Of a stretch of 64,000 nucleotides of DNA, positions 10,908 to 20,625 are shown one piece after another. Source of the DNA: Proteles cristata cristata (lineage: Eukaryota; Chordata; Mammalia; Carnivora; Hyaenidae); NCBI GenBank assembly GCA_017311185.1, contig JAESUZ010003107.1:806001-870000 (forward strand). The letters run 5' to 3'. The notes under the pieces are model-generated. The model did no database searches and was not told the origin of the DNA. It saw only the letters and a list, made by a program, of their open reading frames with translations. Within the stretch, counting starts at the first letter, position 1. Each line of letters starts with the position of its first letter. A program made the translations under genes and the position numbers.

Positions 10908-11192
10908 CAAAAGTTTCTTTCATACAAAATTCCAATGTGCTTAAAAAGTAAAACTTTAAAACATAAAGTGATAGTATCTTTTATGACCTACTAGAAGAAA
11001 AAAATTTTCTTAAGGAAGACATGGAAAGGCAAAAACCTTAGAAAAATGATAAATGTAAGTACATCAATATTCAAAGCTTCACTTCTTTTCAGTCCTCTTA
11101 AGTTTGCAGAAGATATTCACAATGCAAGTAACAGACAACAAAGTTGGATCTAAAATACATGAAGAATCCATAGAAGGCAAAAATTTGTTAAA

Positions 11193-11309
11193 GAGAGAGA
11201 GAGAAAGTGAGGAAGGGAGAAACAGAGGAAGGAAGGATAGGGAAGGAAGGAAGGAAGGAAGGAAGGAAGGAAGGAAGGAAGGAAGGAAGGAAGGAAGGAA
11301 GGAAGGAAG
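11193..11309 (+). repeat. Purine tract with (GGAA)n microsatellite
   Basis: A GA-rich lead-in (AGAGAGAGAGAAAGTGAGG) passes into about 18 GGAA units at 11,238-11,309. The apparent coding frame through it (KEGRKEGRKEGR) is a by-product of the repeat. It sits in the old L1 relic. Confidence 0.95.
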
Positions 11310-11634
11310 AGAAAAATTTCCAGTGGTATGAACAGACAGTAGAAGAGGAAACCTAACTAGCTAATAAAACATAAGAAAAGATAACTTTAATAATACAAAA
11401 AATACAAATTGAAACAACATTCTAACAGGTGGGTAGATTTTTAAATCTGGTGAGAATGGAATGAGAATAAATAGAAAATGTCCTACACTGTTAGGAATGT
11501 AAATCAGTACAACCTGTTTAACAAATAATTCAGTAGTATACTTTAACAAATAAAGTATGAGATATGTATGTGTGAGGTCCTAGTAATTGTACTTCTACTT
11601 CTACTTTTGTACCCCATAGAAATTCTTTTTTCAT

Positions 11635-11672
11635 ATGCTCAGAATGACATTGATGCTCAGAATGACATTTAT
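11635..11672 (+). repeat. 18-bp tandem duplication
   Basis: ATGCTCAGAATGACATT occurs twice in a row inside the C-terminal region of the old L1 relic, a simple local duplication. Confidence 0.85.
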
Positions 11673-11717
11673 CACATTTTTCTTTGTAGGAGCAATAAAA
11701 TGGAAACAAACTAAATG

Positions 11718-11880
11718 CCTATTCATTTACTGTTCTAGGCACTTTAAATACAGAAGGAAGAAAACAAAGTAAAACAAAATCTCTGTCCTTATGGAATCAC
11801 TCAATGATTGAAGAATTTCAAATACCACTATTTTGGTATGTGTATCAGTGTATATAATGAATAGAATGTAACAAATGCTA
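11718..11880 (-). mobile_element. L2 3'-end fragment, reverse
   Basis: TGTTCTAGGCACTTTAAATACAGAAGG...AAATCTCTGTCCTTATGGAATCAC follows the reverse complement of the L2 3' end (GTGCCAGGCACTGTTCTAGG...CCCTGCCCTCA). It overlaps the presumed end of the L1 relic, so the border is uncertain. Confidence 0.5.
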
Positions 11881-11889
11881 CATTCTATT

Positions 11890-12255
11890 TTGATTACCTC
11901 CAATCTTCCTGTAAATTGATTAGAAACATGTATTCTTTTCCACAATACATATAGGAAATTAAAAGGGCATTTTGGTCTATTGCTTAATAAGCTAAAGCAT
12001 TTTGGTACATTTTAATGACATGAACATTTGAAGGGTTGTGTGGAACAGTATTGTCATCAGGTTGTGATGATAAGAAGAAAAGTAAAAAAGAAATTTGCAA
12101 TTTCACATGTTATTTGTTTATGAACATGATTTCAGAAATGTCATTCTTTCCACTGAACAATGAAGGATTAATCACACAAAATTTGATAAAAAGAGTAGTC
12201 CAAAGGAAAAAATGAGCCTTGTAGTTAAGAGAAGGCAGCCATCAGACCTTCCAGA
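11890..12255. other. Unassigned spacer
   Basis: AT-rich sequence with no gene and no recognised repeat. AGCATTTTGGT recurs (about 11,996) as GGGCATTTTGGT (11,965), a trivial short repeat. Confidence 0.4.
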
Positions 12256-12259
12256 ATGC

Positions 12260-12392
12260 AGACTTTGAGATCTGACAAATCTAGTCTTCTGTCCAGGCCC
12301 TGCCACACTTTATCCTTTGCCAAATCAACTAACTTCTTTGAACTCATTTTTCCTTCTGTGAAATGGGACAATGCTTACTTCATAGGACCACC
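12260..12392 (+). mobile_element. MIR SINE
   Basis: The order of blocks matches MIR: TTTGAGATCTGACAAATCTAG, GCCCTGCCACACTTTATCC, CCAAATCAACTAACTTCTTTGAACTCA, then TTCTGTGAAATGGGACAATGCTTACTTCATAGG. Divergent, as expected for this ancient family. Confidence 0.75.
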
Positions 12393-13849
12393 TCTACCAA
12401 TTTGGACACAACCATCAATGTGACTGATGTAGAGACCCATTAAGGTTTCTTTAGATCCTAGCAAGACCCAAATGCTCACATCATGACCACAGGCTTTCTA
12501 AGAAACTCTTCAGGCAAATTTACGAATGCAAGAAATCAAAAATTTCAGGTTATCATTCCTCACCAGGATTCTCATACCATGTGGCTTTATACATCCCCTA
12601 ATCACACTCAACTTCACAGTCCTTCCCAGATTTCTGAACACTTTAATGTCTGTCATGAGAAAAATTTCTAGAGCTTTAATCTCTTCCCTAATGTTTCTCT
12701 TCACTTTCTTGCTCTACAAGTCTACTCTCCCTGAGCCCTTTACCAACATCACCATGAAACAGTGACTGCTTCCCTCCCACATACCTTCTGCCCATGGGCT
12801 GCTCACCATGCATTGTTTCTTCTTTTAAACTCCATGCCTCTTTGGGAGGTCTTGCTACAGACTATACCACACTCAACCCCTCCTTGAAGCAACCATCCCC
12901 AGATCCCCGTTAAGACCTCATTCCTTGCAGATTTTAGTAACTGGTCTCTGTCAAACACTAGTATCTTAATAATTCATGGTAATTTCAACATCCACAACAA
13001 TAATCTTTCCAAGACTTCTCAACTTCTTGGTTTCTTTACTTTCAGTGATGGAATCCACTAACCCAAATACTCCATGATTTCAACCTTATCATTACCAATA
13101 ATCACATTCCCTCTATAATCTCAGTCTCAATTATCCCAATTCTTTTCTTCCCAGCTTGCATTTAAGTGCTTCTATTCAAACAGTTTGATGCATGAACACC
13201 TCCAACCCTTAACTGTACTATCTATTTATATCCACAGTGCCTTCTTTAAAGGCTCAGGGACCATCCATAAATAAAATTATTCCTCTGCATTAACCCTCAA
13301 TGGCTTTGGTCTCCCCTTCAAACTTTCTTGATAAAACTCCAAACATCATTTACTCTGCATCTATCCTTAACATGGTTATAATGGCTGCTCTAACTTTGAA
13401 CCCATAGTTGATGTTTCAAAAACATTAGATCTGAAAAGCAAGTAAGTAGGAGCTTCCAGTTCATGTGGGCAGGGCAGTAGTAATGGGCCAACTTTCTGTG
13501 TAGCATGGATGCTATTGCCCTGCTGCTCTCACCCCAGTACCCTTAGAAAATTCTAGAACTTGTATTCAACTCAAGGAAACCACCCTTTTTCTGCTTCAGG
13601 ATAGGCTAAGTGACATCTGAGTAAATCCCAGAGGTGTGGGTCCATTCAGGAACTTCTCCAAGTGTACTATCATACAGGCTCAACCATTAAAGCCAACCTA
13701 GAAAAAATAAATAAATAAAGCCATCCTAGAGAATCCACACTGTTCTGCTCCCTGTACAACCCAGAAATCTGGAAGCCACTACCATGTGGCAGCTCAGATC
13801 AAAAACCCACCTCCACTAGGTCAGCAAGTCCCACTCAGAAATATGAAGT
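12393..13849. other. Unassigned, pyrimidine-rich stretch
   Basis: No gene supported. The 12,483-12,765 frames on both strands have no recognisable product. The text at 12,600-13,430 (CCTGAGCCCTTTACCAACATC; CCAACCTTATCATTACC-type runs) has the flavour of a decayed non-LTR element, but I could not assign it. A short (AAAT)n lies at 13,704-13,722. Confidence 0.35.
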
Positions 13850-13860
13850 TGACAAAGCTG

Positions 13861-14076
13861 GGTTCTCTTTTAATGTTTATATTTTTCTAGAGAGAGAGAG
13901 TGAGACAGAGCGTGAATGGAGGAGGAACAGAGACAGAAGGAGACACAGAATCCAAAGCAGGCTTCAGGCTCTGAGCTATCAGCACAGAGCCTGATGTGGG
14001 GCTCAAGCCCACAAACTCTGAGATCATGTCCTGAGCTGAAGTTGGACACTTAACTGACTGAGCCGCCCAGGTGCCC
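13861..14076 (-). mobile_element. can-SINE, reverse
   Basis: Reverse head ...GAGCCGCCCAGGTGCCC at 14,076, with TSD TGACAAAGCTG at 13,850-13,860 and 14,077-14,087 (11 bp, perfect). Confidence 0.95.
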
Positions 14077-14087
14077 TGACAAAGCTG

Positions 14088-15399
14088 TTTTTAATACCTG
14101 GCATGGTTCATTTTTCTGACTTTTCTCCTTTCTGTTCCAATTACTTCTTTATCAATATCTGATACAGGAAAAGAATATTACTTAGTTTTATTCCCCTTAT
14201 TCTGAGATTAAATCAACTATGGTATTAAAAGCTTAAACATTTGTTTTTTAATCATTTAGGGCATTATCAGACACATGAAACATTTCTTTTTTTTTGATGG
14301 GGAAATAGTTCCCTCCTCTCTATAATGTTTCTGGGCTGGGTTGGGCTTCCTGGATCCACTGTAAATGCACATAGTATGGAATTGGCATTTTTCTTCCCAT
14401 ACTCATTAATAGTACAATAGCCTGGAATGTGACAAGCCACTCATATAGTCCATTTGACCATTTGTCATTAATTTTAATATTGCAACTGTTCTGGGGGTGT
14501 ATTCAAGTTTTCATTCACCAATATCCACAAAATCAATATAGATTGAGAATCTACAACATTCAAGTCCTTGTGCTAGGTGCTAGACCAAAGATGAGAAATA
14601 AACAGTCCTGCTTAGTTATCACAAGAAGTTAAGTAATGATTATAATCATGTACACTACAGAGGAATAATTTTTGTGAAGGGTATTAGAATCATCATGTAT
14701 AAATGAGAGTCTCACTATTCAACATATTTAAAGCAATCAATAAAAGGGTGCTAATTACAAACACATTATTATAGTCTTTCTTTGAAGATCTTGAAACATT
14801 CATAAAAATTTTTCACAAGATGTGCCTAAGAGATAAGAGGAAAGAAACAGTCATGGAAACCTGTAACTCAGAAGCCACAGGATTTAAGCGCTGAAAAGCA
14901 TGTCAAAATTCAACTAATCAAGTTTTCTGGAGAATGTAGTCAGAGGGCCCTTTCACGCCCATACTATCTTTTTCTTCACAAACTCTTCAAGATGTTCATA
15001 GGAAAGGTCAGGAAGAATCTGGAAAAAGCTTCCCTTGTAGTGCCAGCTTGATGAAGGAGACAGCAGAGCGATCCTTCTAAAACTATCCCCAGATCCATCT
15101 CTCCTATCTCCCTGGTAAAACATCTTCATCTACAGAAGTAAAAAACAACAACTGTCACTTTAGTACACTGGTTGAAGCCCACTGCATCTGGAGTAAAGAG
15201 ACAGGAAAAATAAAAATGTCCTGCCTTTTTCTTGGGAAAAGCAGCAATACATGCTAAGGCCAGCATTAGAGTTAGAGGAAGAGCAGGAGCATTTAGAAGG
15301 ACCCCAGATGCTGACCCCTGAGATGCAAGTTTAATCAGAACATAAGAGAATGGTTTCTGCCCCATACCTCCTACCATCACACCTGATTGTCTACATTGA
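14088..15399. other. Unassigned intergenic stretch
   Basis: No supported gene. Text at about 14,515-14,620 (AATCTACAACATTCAAGTCCTTGTGCTAGGTGCTAGACC) resembles a reverse L2 3' end. The reverse frame at 15,126-15,380 (84 codons) has no recognisable family. Confidence 0.4.
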
Positions 15400-15650
15400 A
15401 AATTTCAAAGAATCTATAAAAAAAAGCTCCTAAAAATGCTGAGTTTAGCAAGAACACAGGCTACGAAGTTAATATAAAAAAGTCATTTATTTTCCCATAT
15501 ACCAGCAATGACAAATTGCAAATTGAAATTTAAAAAACAATACTATTTACAATAGGGCCAGAACAATAAAGTATGTAGGTATAAATTAAAGAAAATGTGT
15601 GCAGTTTCCATATGTTAAGTACAAAACATAATTTAAAAAGTTGAAGAACT
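15400..15650 (+). mobile_element. Old L1 ORF2 relic, left half
   Basis: Blocks such as GCTGAGTTTAGCAAGAACACAGG and TTTCCCATATACCAGCAATGACAAATTG follow the L1 ORF2 segment just after the RT core. It continues at 17,079 after a young L1 that inserted with a 16-bp TSD. Confidence 0.7.
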
Positions 15651-17062
15651 TGATCTAGTTTCATTCTTCTGCATGTTGCTGTCCAGTTCTCCCAACACCA
15701 TCTGTTAAAAAGGCTGTCTTTTTTCCATCGGATATTCTTTCCTGCTTTGTCAAAGATTAGTTGGCTGTATACTTTTGGGTCCACTTCTGAGTTCTCATTC
15801 TGTTCCATTGGTCTATGTGTCTGTTTTTGTGCCAATACCATACTGTCTTGATGATGACAGCTTTGTAGTAGAGGCTAAAGTCTGGGATGGTGATACCTCC
15901 CGTTTTGGTTTTATTTTTCAGTATTACTTTGGCTATTCGGGGTCTTTTGTGGTTCCATACAAATTTTAGGATAGTTTGTTCTCGTTTTGAGAAGTATCCT
16001 GGTACAATTTTGATTGGAATCGCATTGAATGTGTAGAGTGCTTTGGGTAGTAATGACATCTTAACTATATTTATTGGATAAAGGACCTGAACGTGAGACA
16101 GGAAACTATCAACACCCTAGAGGAGAAAGCAGGAAACAACCTCCTTGACCTCCACCGCAGCAACTTCTTACTTGACACATCCCCAAAAGCAAGGGAATCA
16201 AGAGCAAAAATAAACGATTGGGACCTCATCAAGATTAAAAGCTTCTGCACAGCAAAGGAAACAACCCACAAAACTAATAGGCAACCAACGGAATGGGAAA
16301 AGATAGTTGCAAATGACATATCAGATAAAGGTTAATATCCAGAATCTATAAGGAACTCACCAAACTCACACCCGAAAAACAAACAACCCAGTGAAGAAAT
16401 GGGCAGAAGATATGAACAGACACTTCTCCAAAGAGGACATCCAGATGGCCAACAGACACATGAAATGATGCTCAGCATCCCTCCTCATCAGGGAAATACA
16501 AATCAAAACCAGACTGAGATAGTGTCTCACGCCTGTCAGAGTGGCTCAAATGAACAAACCAGGAGACTCTAGATGCAGGCAAGGATGTGGAGAAATGGGC
16601 ACCCTCCTACACCGTTGGTGGGAATGTAAACTGGTACAGCCCCTCTGGAAAACAGTGTGGAGGTTCCTCAGTGTGGAAAACAGTGTGGTTTATCTATACC
16701 ATGGAATACTACATGGCAATGAGAAACAATGAAATTTGGCCATGTGTAGCAACATGGATGGACCTTGAGGGTGTTATGCTGAGTGAAATAAGTCAGGCAG
16801 AGAAGGACAAATATCATATGTTTGCACGTATAGGAGGATTAGGAGGAACTTAACTGAAGAACAAGGGGGAGAAGGAGGGGGAAAATGGTGGGGGAAAGGG
16901 AGAGAGGCAAACCATGAGAGACTCTTGAATGCTGACAAAAACTGAGGACTGATGGATGGGGGGGAGGGATGGGCATGGAGGAGGACACTTGTGGGGATGA
17001 GCACTGGGTGTTATGTGGAAACTAATTTGACAATAAACTATTTGTAAAAAAAAATAAAAAAT
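15651..17062 (+). mobile_element. Young L1 with 5' inversion (twin priming)
   Basis: A perfect 16-bp TSD, AAAAAGTTGAAGAACT, lies at 15,635-15,650 and 17,063-17,078. Bases 15,651 to about 16,073 are ORF2 in reverse orientation; from about 16,073 the element reads forward through the ORF2 C-terminus and 3' UTR to poly(A). The inverted part corresponds to the stretch immediately upstream of the forward part in the intact-order copy at 18,444-20,608, with about 30-40 bases lost at the junction. This is the signature of twin-primed reverse transcription. A further internal deletion of about 190 bases lies at about 16,670. The Cys/His-rich C-terminal motif has Arg where the sister copy has Cys (HRWWECK against HCWWECK). 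Broken, not functional. Confidence 0.96.
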
Positions 17063-17078
17063 AAAAAGTTGAAGAACT

Positions 17079-17290
17079 GAATAGCTAGAGAAATAAAACA
17101 TGTCCATGGGTTTTAAGACTCAGTATTGTTTAGTGTGTAGATCTTTAGAATCAATGCATTTCTAATCAAATCTCAGCAAAGTCTTTTGTAGATATTGACA
17201 AGCTGATTCTCAAATTTACAAGAAAATGCAAAGGAACTAAAAGAGGTGAACATAATTCTGGAAAAGTAAAGCTGTTTGTTTAATTAATAG
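17079..17290 (+). mobile_element. Old L1 ORF2 relic, right half
   Basis: Continues 15,400-15,650: TCCATGGGTTTTAAGACTCAGTATTG, AATCAATGCATTTCTAATCAAA, GATATTGACAAGCTGATTCTCAAATTTACA, AATGCAAAGGAACTAAAAG, all in the order of L1 ORF2 between the RT core and the C-terminal domain. Confidence 0.75.
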
Positions 17291-17297
17291 TATCACG

Positions 17298-17450
17298 CCA
17301 ATGTTACTTTCTTTGTTTTGATAAATGCAGCATAGGAATGTTAAATGTTAACAGCAGAAACTGAGTGAAAATTATATGGGAGTTCCTTATACCATCTTTG
17401 CAATTCTTCTGCAAATCTAAAATTATTTTGGAATGAAAGCTGAAAAAAAT
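17298..17450 (+). mobile_element. Probable old L1M 3'-end fragment
   Basis: Contains GTTAAATGTTAACAGCAGAAACTGAGTGAAAATTATATGGG and CTTTGCAATTCTTCTGCAAATCTAAAATTATTTTGGAATGAAA, a pattern frequent at the 3' ends of old L1M copies. The family assignment is from memory of the pattern. Confidence 0.5.
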
Positions 17451-17455
17451 CCAAT

Positions 17456-18426
17456 TTGATCCCCACTCACCAAACTGAATTTTTGGTGAATTTTTAAAAA
17501 TAAATTGGTAATCCCAAGCCTGTTCCTCAGCATAAACCCCAAAACTGCATTTTGCAGATGGGCTAAGGCAACATCTTGCATCCTGTTGACCATTTTTCTC
17601 CACTCTCCACCTCCACATCATCACTGCAATGGTGCTGCTGAGGACATTGGCAATCAGAAGAAGGACAGGACTTGTGCCATTGCTCAGGCTTTCCATGTAA
17701 ACAATTTTTCCCTCATCCTGTTTTCCTTAAAACTTTGACCTAATTTCTTTCACATGCCGGGCTAATTCTCATGACTGTTTAAAGGCAGCTAAAAATATCA
17801 GCAAGGGCTGCTAAAGTTCAGAAATGAAGACCCCATTCATTCAAACTCTGTACTCTTGAGTCATCATTTCTTTAAATGCATGACCCAAATATGTTCCTTT
17901 CTCTCTTCTATTGATAATTTTACATTAAGACATCATTAGAAAGCAGCATCCGGGATACTTTTCAAACCGCACTAGCTGAACTCATCTTTTTCCCCTTTAC
18001 TAAAGAATGTGCTTAGTTCACATTATGGATTTTCGATTAGCTATAATAATAAAGAGTAGTATGTGGTGCTCACAAGGCTTAACTTCTGCTTTCAAAGCTA
18101 ATCTTGAAGTCCAACGATCAAGTTGTTTCTGATACTTATAAAAGGCACATATTTATTCCTTCAGAAAGTTAGTTTGCCTGTTCACTTTCCAATAATCTTG
18201 ACCCTGAGGCATCTCTTTGTACATGGAGTATTTGTTCCTAGAGAAACTCCAACCAGGCTGGCCAAGAAAAATGAGTTAACTAAGTAGGAGATGCACCTTG
18301 GTTTCTCTTTGTTTCCTTCCAGCAATCATCTTATCCATTCTGCTTCTATGAACAGAAAAGCAAGAAGGCTGATGGGCAGAAGGATTCAAGGAGTAGAAAA
18401 AGATCTAGAAATCTTTAATCATGAAC
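17456..18426. other. Unassigned stretch with a 130-codon reverse frame
   Basis: A reverse frame of 130 codons covers 17,304-17,696. About half of it is antisense to the L1M-like piece, and the N-terminal half (starting MESLSNGTSPVLLL) matches no family I know. No splice-site pair or promoter is convincing. The rest, up to the TSD of the next L1, shows no repeat and no gene. Confidence 0.35.
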
Positions 18427-18443
18427 AGAAACCATCAACACAA

Positions 18444-20608
18444 AATGGGGAAAAACTCAGAGCTTTCCCTCTGAGATCAGGAACATGACAGGGATGCCCA
18501 CTCTCACCACTGCTCTTTAACATAGTGCTGGAAGCCCTAGCATCAGCCATCAGACACCAAAAGGAAATCAAAGGCATCAGAATTGGCAAAGAGGAACTCA
18601 AACTTTCACTCTTCGCAGATGACATGATACTCTACATAGAAAACCCGACAGACTCCACCAGAAGCCTACTAGAACTGATCCAAGAATTCAGCTAAGTTGC
18701 AGGGTACAAAATCAACGTACAGAAATCGGTTACATTTTTATACACTAACAATGAAGCAACAGAAAGAGAAATCAAGAAACTGATCCCATTCACAATTGCA
18801 CAAAAACCATAAAATATCTCGGAATAAACCTAACCAAGGATACAAGAGATCTGTATGATGAAAACTATAGAAAACTTATGAAGGAAATTGAAGAAGACAC
18901 AAAGAAATGGAAAAACATCCCATGCGCATGGATAGGAAGAATAAATATAGTTAAGATGTCATTACTACCTAAGGCTCTCTACACATTCAATGCAATTCCA
19001 ATCAAAATTGCACCAGCATACTTCTCAAAACGAGAACAAACTATCCTAACATGTGTATGGAACCACAAAAGACCCCGAATAGCCAAAGTAATATTGAAAA
19101 ATAAAACCAAAATGGGAGGGATCACCATCCCAGACTTTAGCCTCTACTACAAAGCTGTCATCATCAAGACGTATCGTATTGGCATAAAAACAGACACATA
19201 GACCAATGGAACAGAATTGAGAACTCAGAAGTGGACCCAAAAGTATACAGCCAACTAATCTTTGACAAAGCAGGAAAGAATATCCGATGGAAAAAAGACA
19301 GCCTTTTTAACAGATGGTGTTGGGAGAACTGGACAGCAACATGCAGAAGAATGAAACTAGATCATTTTCTCACACCATGCACAAAATAAACTCAAAATGG
19401 ATAAAGGACCTGAACGTGAGACAGGAAACTATCAACACCCTAGAGAAGAAAGCAGGAAACAACCTCCTTGACCTCCACTGCAGCAACTTCTTACTTGACA
19501 CATCCCCAAAAGCAAGGGAATCAAGAGCAAAAATAAACTGTTGGGACCTCCTCAAGATTAAAAGCTTCTGCACAGCCAAGGAAACAACCCAGAAAATTAA
19601 TAGGCAACCAACCGAATGGGAAAAGATAGTTGCAAATGACATATCAGATAAAGGGTTGATATCTAGAATCTACAAGGAACTCACCAAACTACACGCCCGA
19701 AAAACAAACAACCCAGTGAAGAAATGGGCAGAAGATATGAACAGACACTTCTCCAAAGAGGACATCCAGATGGCCAACAGACACATGAAACGATGCTCAG
19801 CATCCCTCCTCATCAGGGAAATACAAATCAAAACCACACTGAGATACCACCTCACGCCAGTCAGAGTGGCTAAAATGAGCAAATCAGAGAACTCTAGATG
19901 CTGGCGAGGATGTGGAGAAACGGGCACCCTCCTACACTGTTGGTGGGAATGTAAACTGGTACAGCCCCTCTGGAAAACAGTGTGGAGGTTCCTCAGAAAC
20001 TAACAATAGAACTCCCCTATGACCCAGCAATAGCACTGCTAGGAATTTACCCAAGGGATACAGAAATGCTGAGGCATAGGAGCACATGGATCCCAATGTT
20101 CATAGCAGCACTCTCAACAATAGCTAAAACATGGCAAGAGCCTAAGTGTCCATCAACAGATGAATGGATCAAGAAGATGTGGTTTATCTAGACCATGGAA
20201 TACTACATGGCGATGAGAAACAATGAAATCTGGCCATGTGTAGCAACATGGATGGACCTTGAGGGTGTTATGCTGAGCGAAATAAGTCAGGCAGAGAAAG
20301 ACAAATATCATATGTGTGCACGTATAGGAGGATTAGGAGGAGCTTAACAGAGGACCAAGGGGGGGAAGAAGGGCAGAAATGGTGGGGGAAAGGGGGAGAG
20401 GCAAACCATGAGAGACTCTTGAATGCTGACAAAAACTGAGGACTGGTGGATGTGGGGGGGAGGAGGGGTGGGCATGGAGGAGGACACTTGTGGGGATTAG
20501 CACCGGGTGTTATGTGGAAACTAATTTGACAATAAACTATTTGTAAAAAAAAAAAAAAAAAATGGTGTCAGGATAACTGGAAAATGAAAAATGGAAAAAA
20601 AAAAAAAA
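18444..20608 (+). mobile_element. Young L1, 5'-truncated, with 3' transduction
   Basis: A perfect 17-bp TSD, AGAAACCATCAACACAA, lies at 18,427-18,443 and 20,609-20,625. The body runs from the RT domain of ORF2 to the 3' UTR and a first poly(A) at 20,545-20,562. Then come 32 bases of non-L1 sequence (20,563-20,594) and a second poly(A) at 20,595-20,608. The second tail just inside the TSD means the source transcript ran past its own polyadenylation signal. Being truncated in ORF2 and carrying stops, it cannot mobilise itself. It is the best-ordered young L1 copy in the window. Confidence 0.96.
18450..20003 (+). pseudogene. L1 ORF2 fragment (reverse transcriptase to C-terminus)
   Basis: Translation gives the core of an L1 reverse transcriptase with the catalytic FADD motif at 18,612-18,623 (L1s commonly have FADD), followed by LYIENP and a QEFS-stop-VAGYK segment. 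In-frame stops or shifts occur near 18,694 and 18,810. Open stretches remain at 18,878-19,201 (107 codons, [13 protein letters not shown]) and 19,314-20,003 (229 codons), the latter ending in the Cys/His-rich motif C-x3-C-x7[13 protein letters not shown]. The endonuclease domain and ORF1 are missing through 5' truncation. Reverse frames over the same bases (19,046-19,240, 19,370-19,642, 19,670-19,927) are shadows. In life ORF2 nicks DNA and copies L1 RNA; this copy is dead. Confidence 0.93.
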
Positions 20609-20625
20609 AGAAACCATCAACACAA

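Larger units (their letters stand above)
7290..11735 (+). mobile_element. Long decayed L1M ORF2 relic
   Basis: Successive blocks follow the order of L1 ORF2: endonuclease/linker-like text (7,380-7,800, for example TATGCACCTAACACTATAA), mid ORF2 (8,140-8,350), the RT-flanking region (9,230-9,450 and 9,892-10,010) and the C-terminal region (11,460-11,735, TGTTAGGAATGTAAATC and a TGGAAACAAACTAAATGCC block). Five SINEs and a (GGAA)n tract interrupt it. Divergence is high and no frame survives. It may consist of more than one old L1. Confidence 0.65.

Noticed and set aside
11104..11331. Lys/Glu/Gly/Arg repeat protein
   Set aside because: A direct translation of the (GGAA)n microsatellite; no gene context.
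16850..17107. Reverse frame with LQIVYCQISFHITPSAHPHKCPP, recurring at 62,229-62,522
   Set aside because: It recurs because it is antisense to the L1 3' UTR; the repeated appearance reflects the L1 copies, not a conserved protein.
19314..20003. 229-codon open frame as a host gene
   Set aside because: It is the C-terminal part of L1 ORF2 in a 5'-truncated copy with upstream stops.
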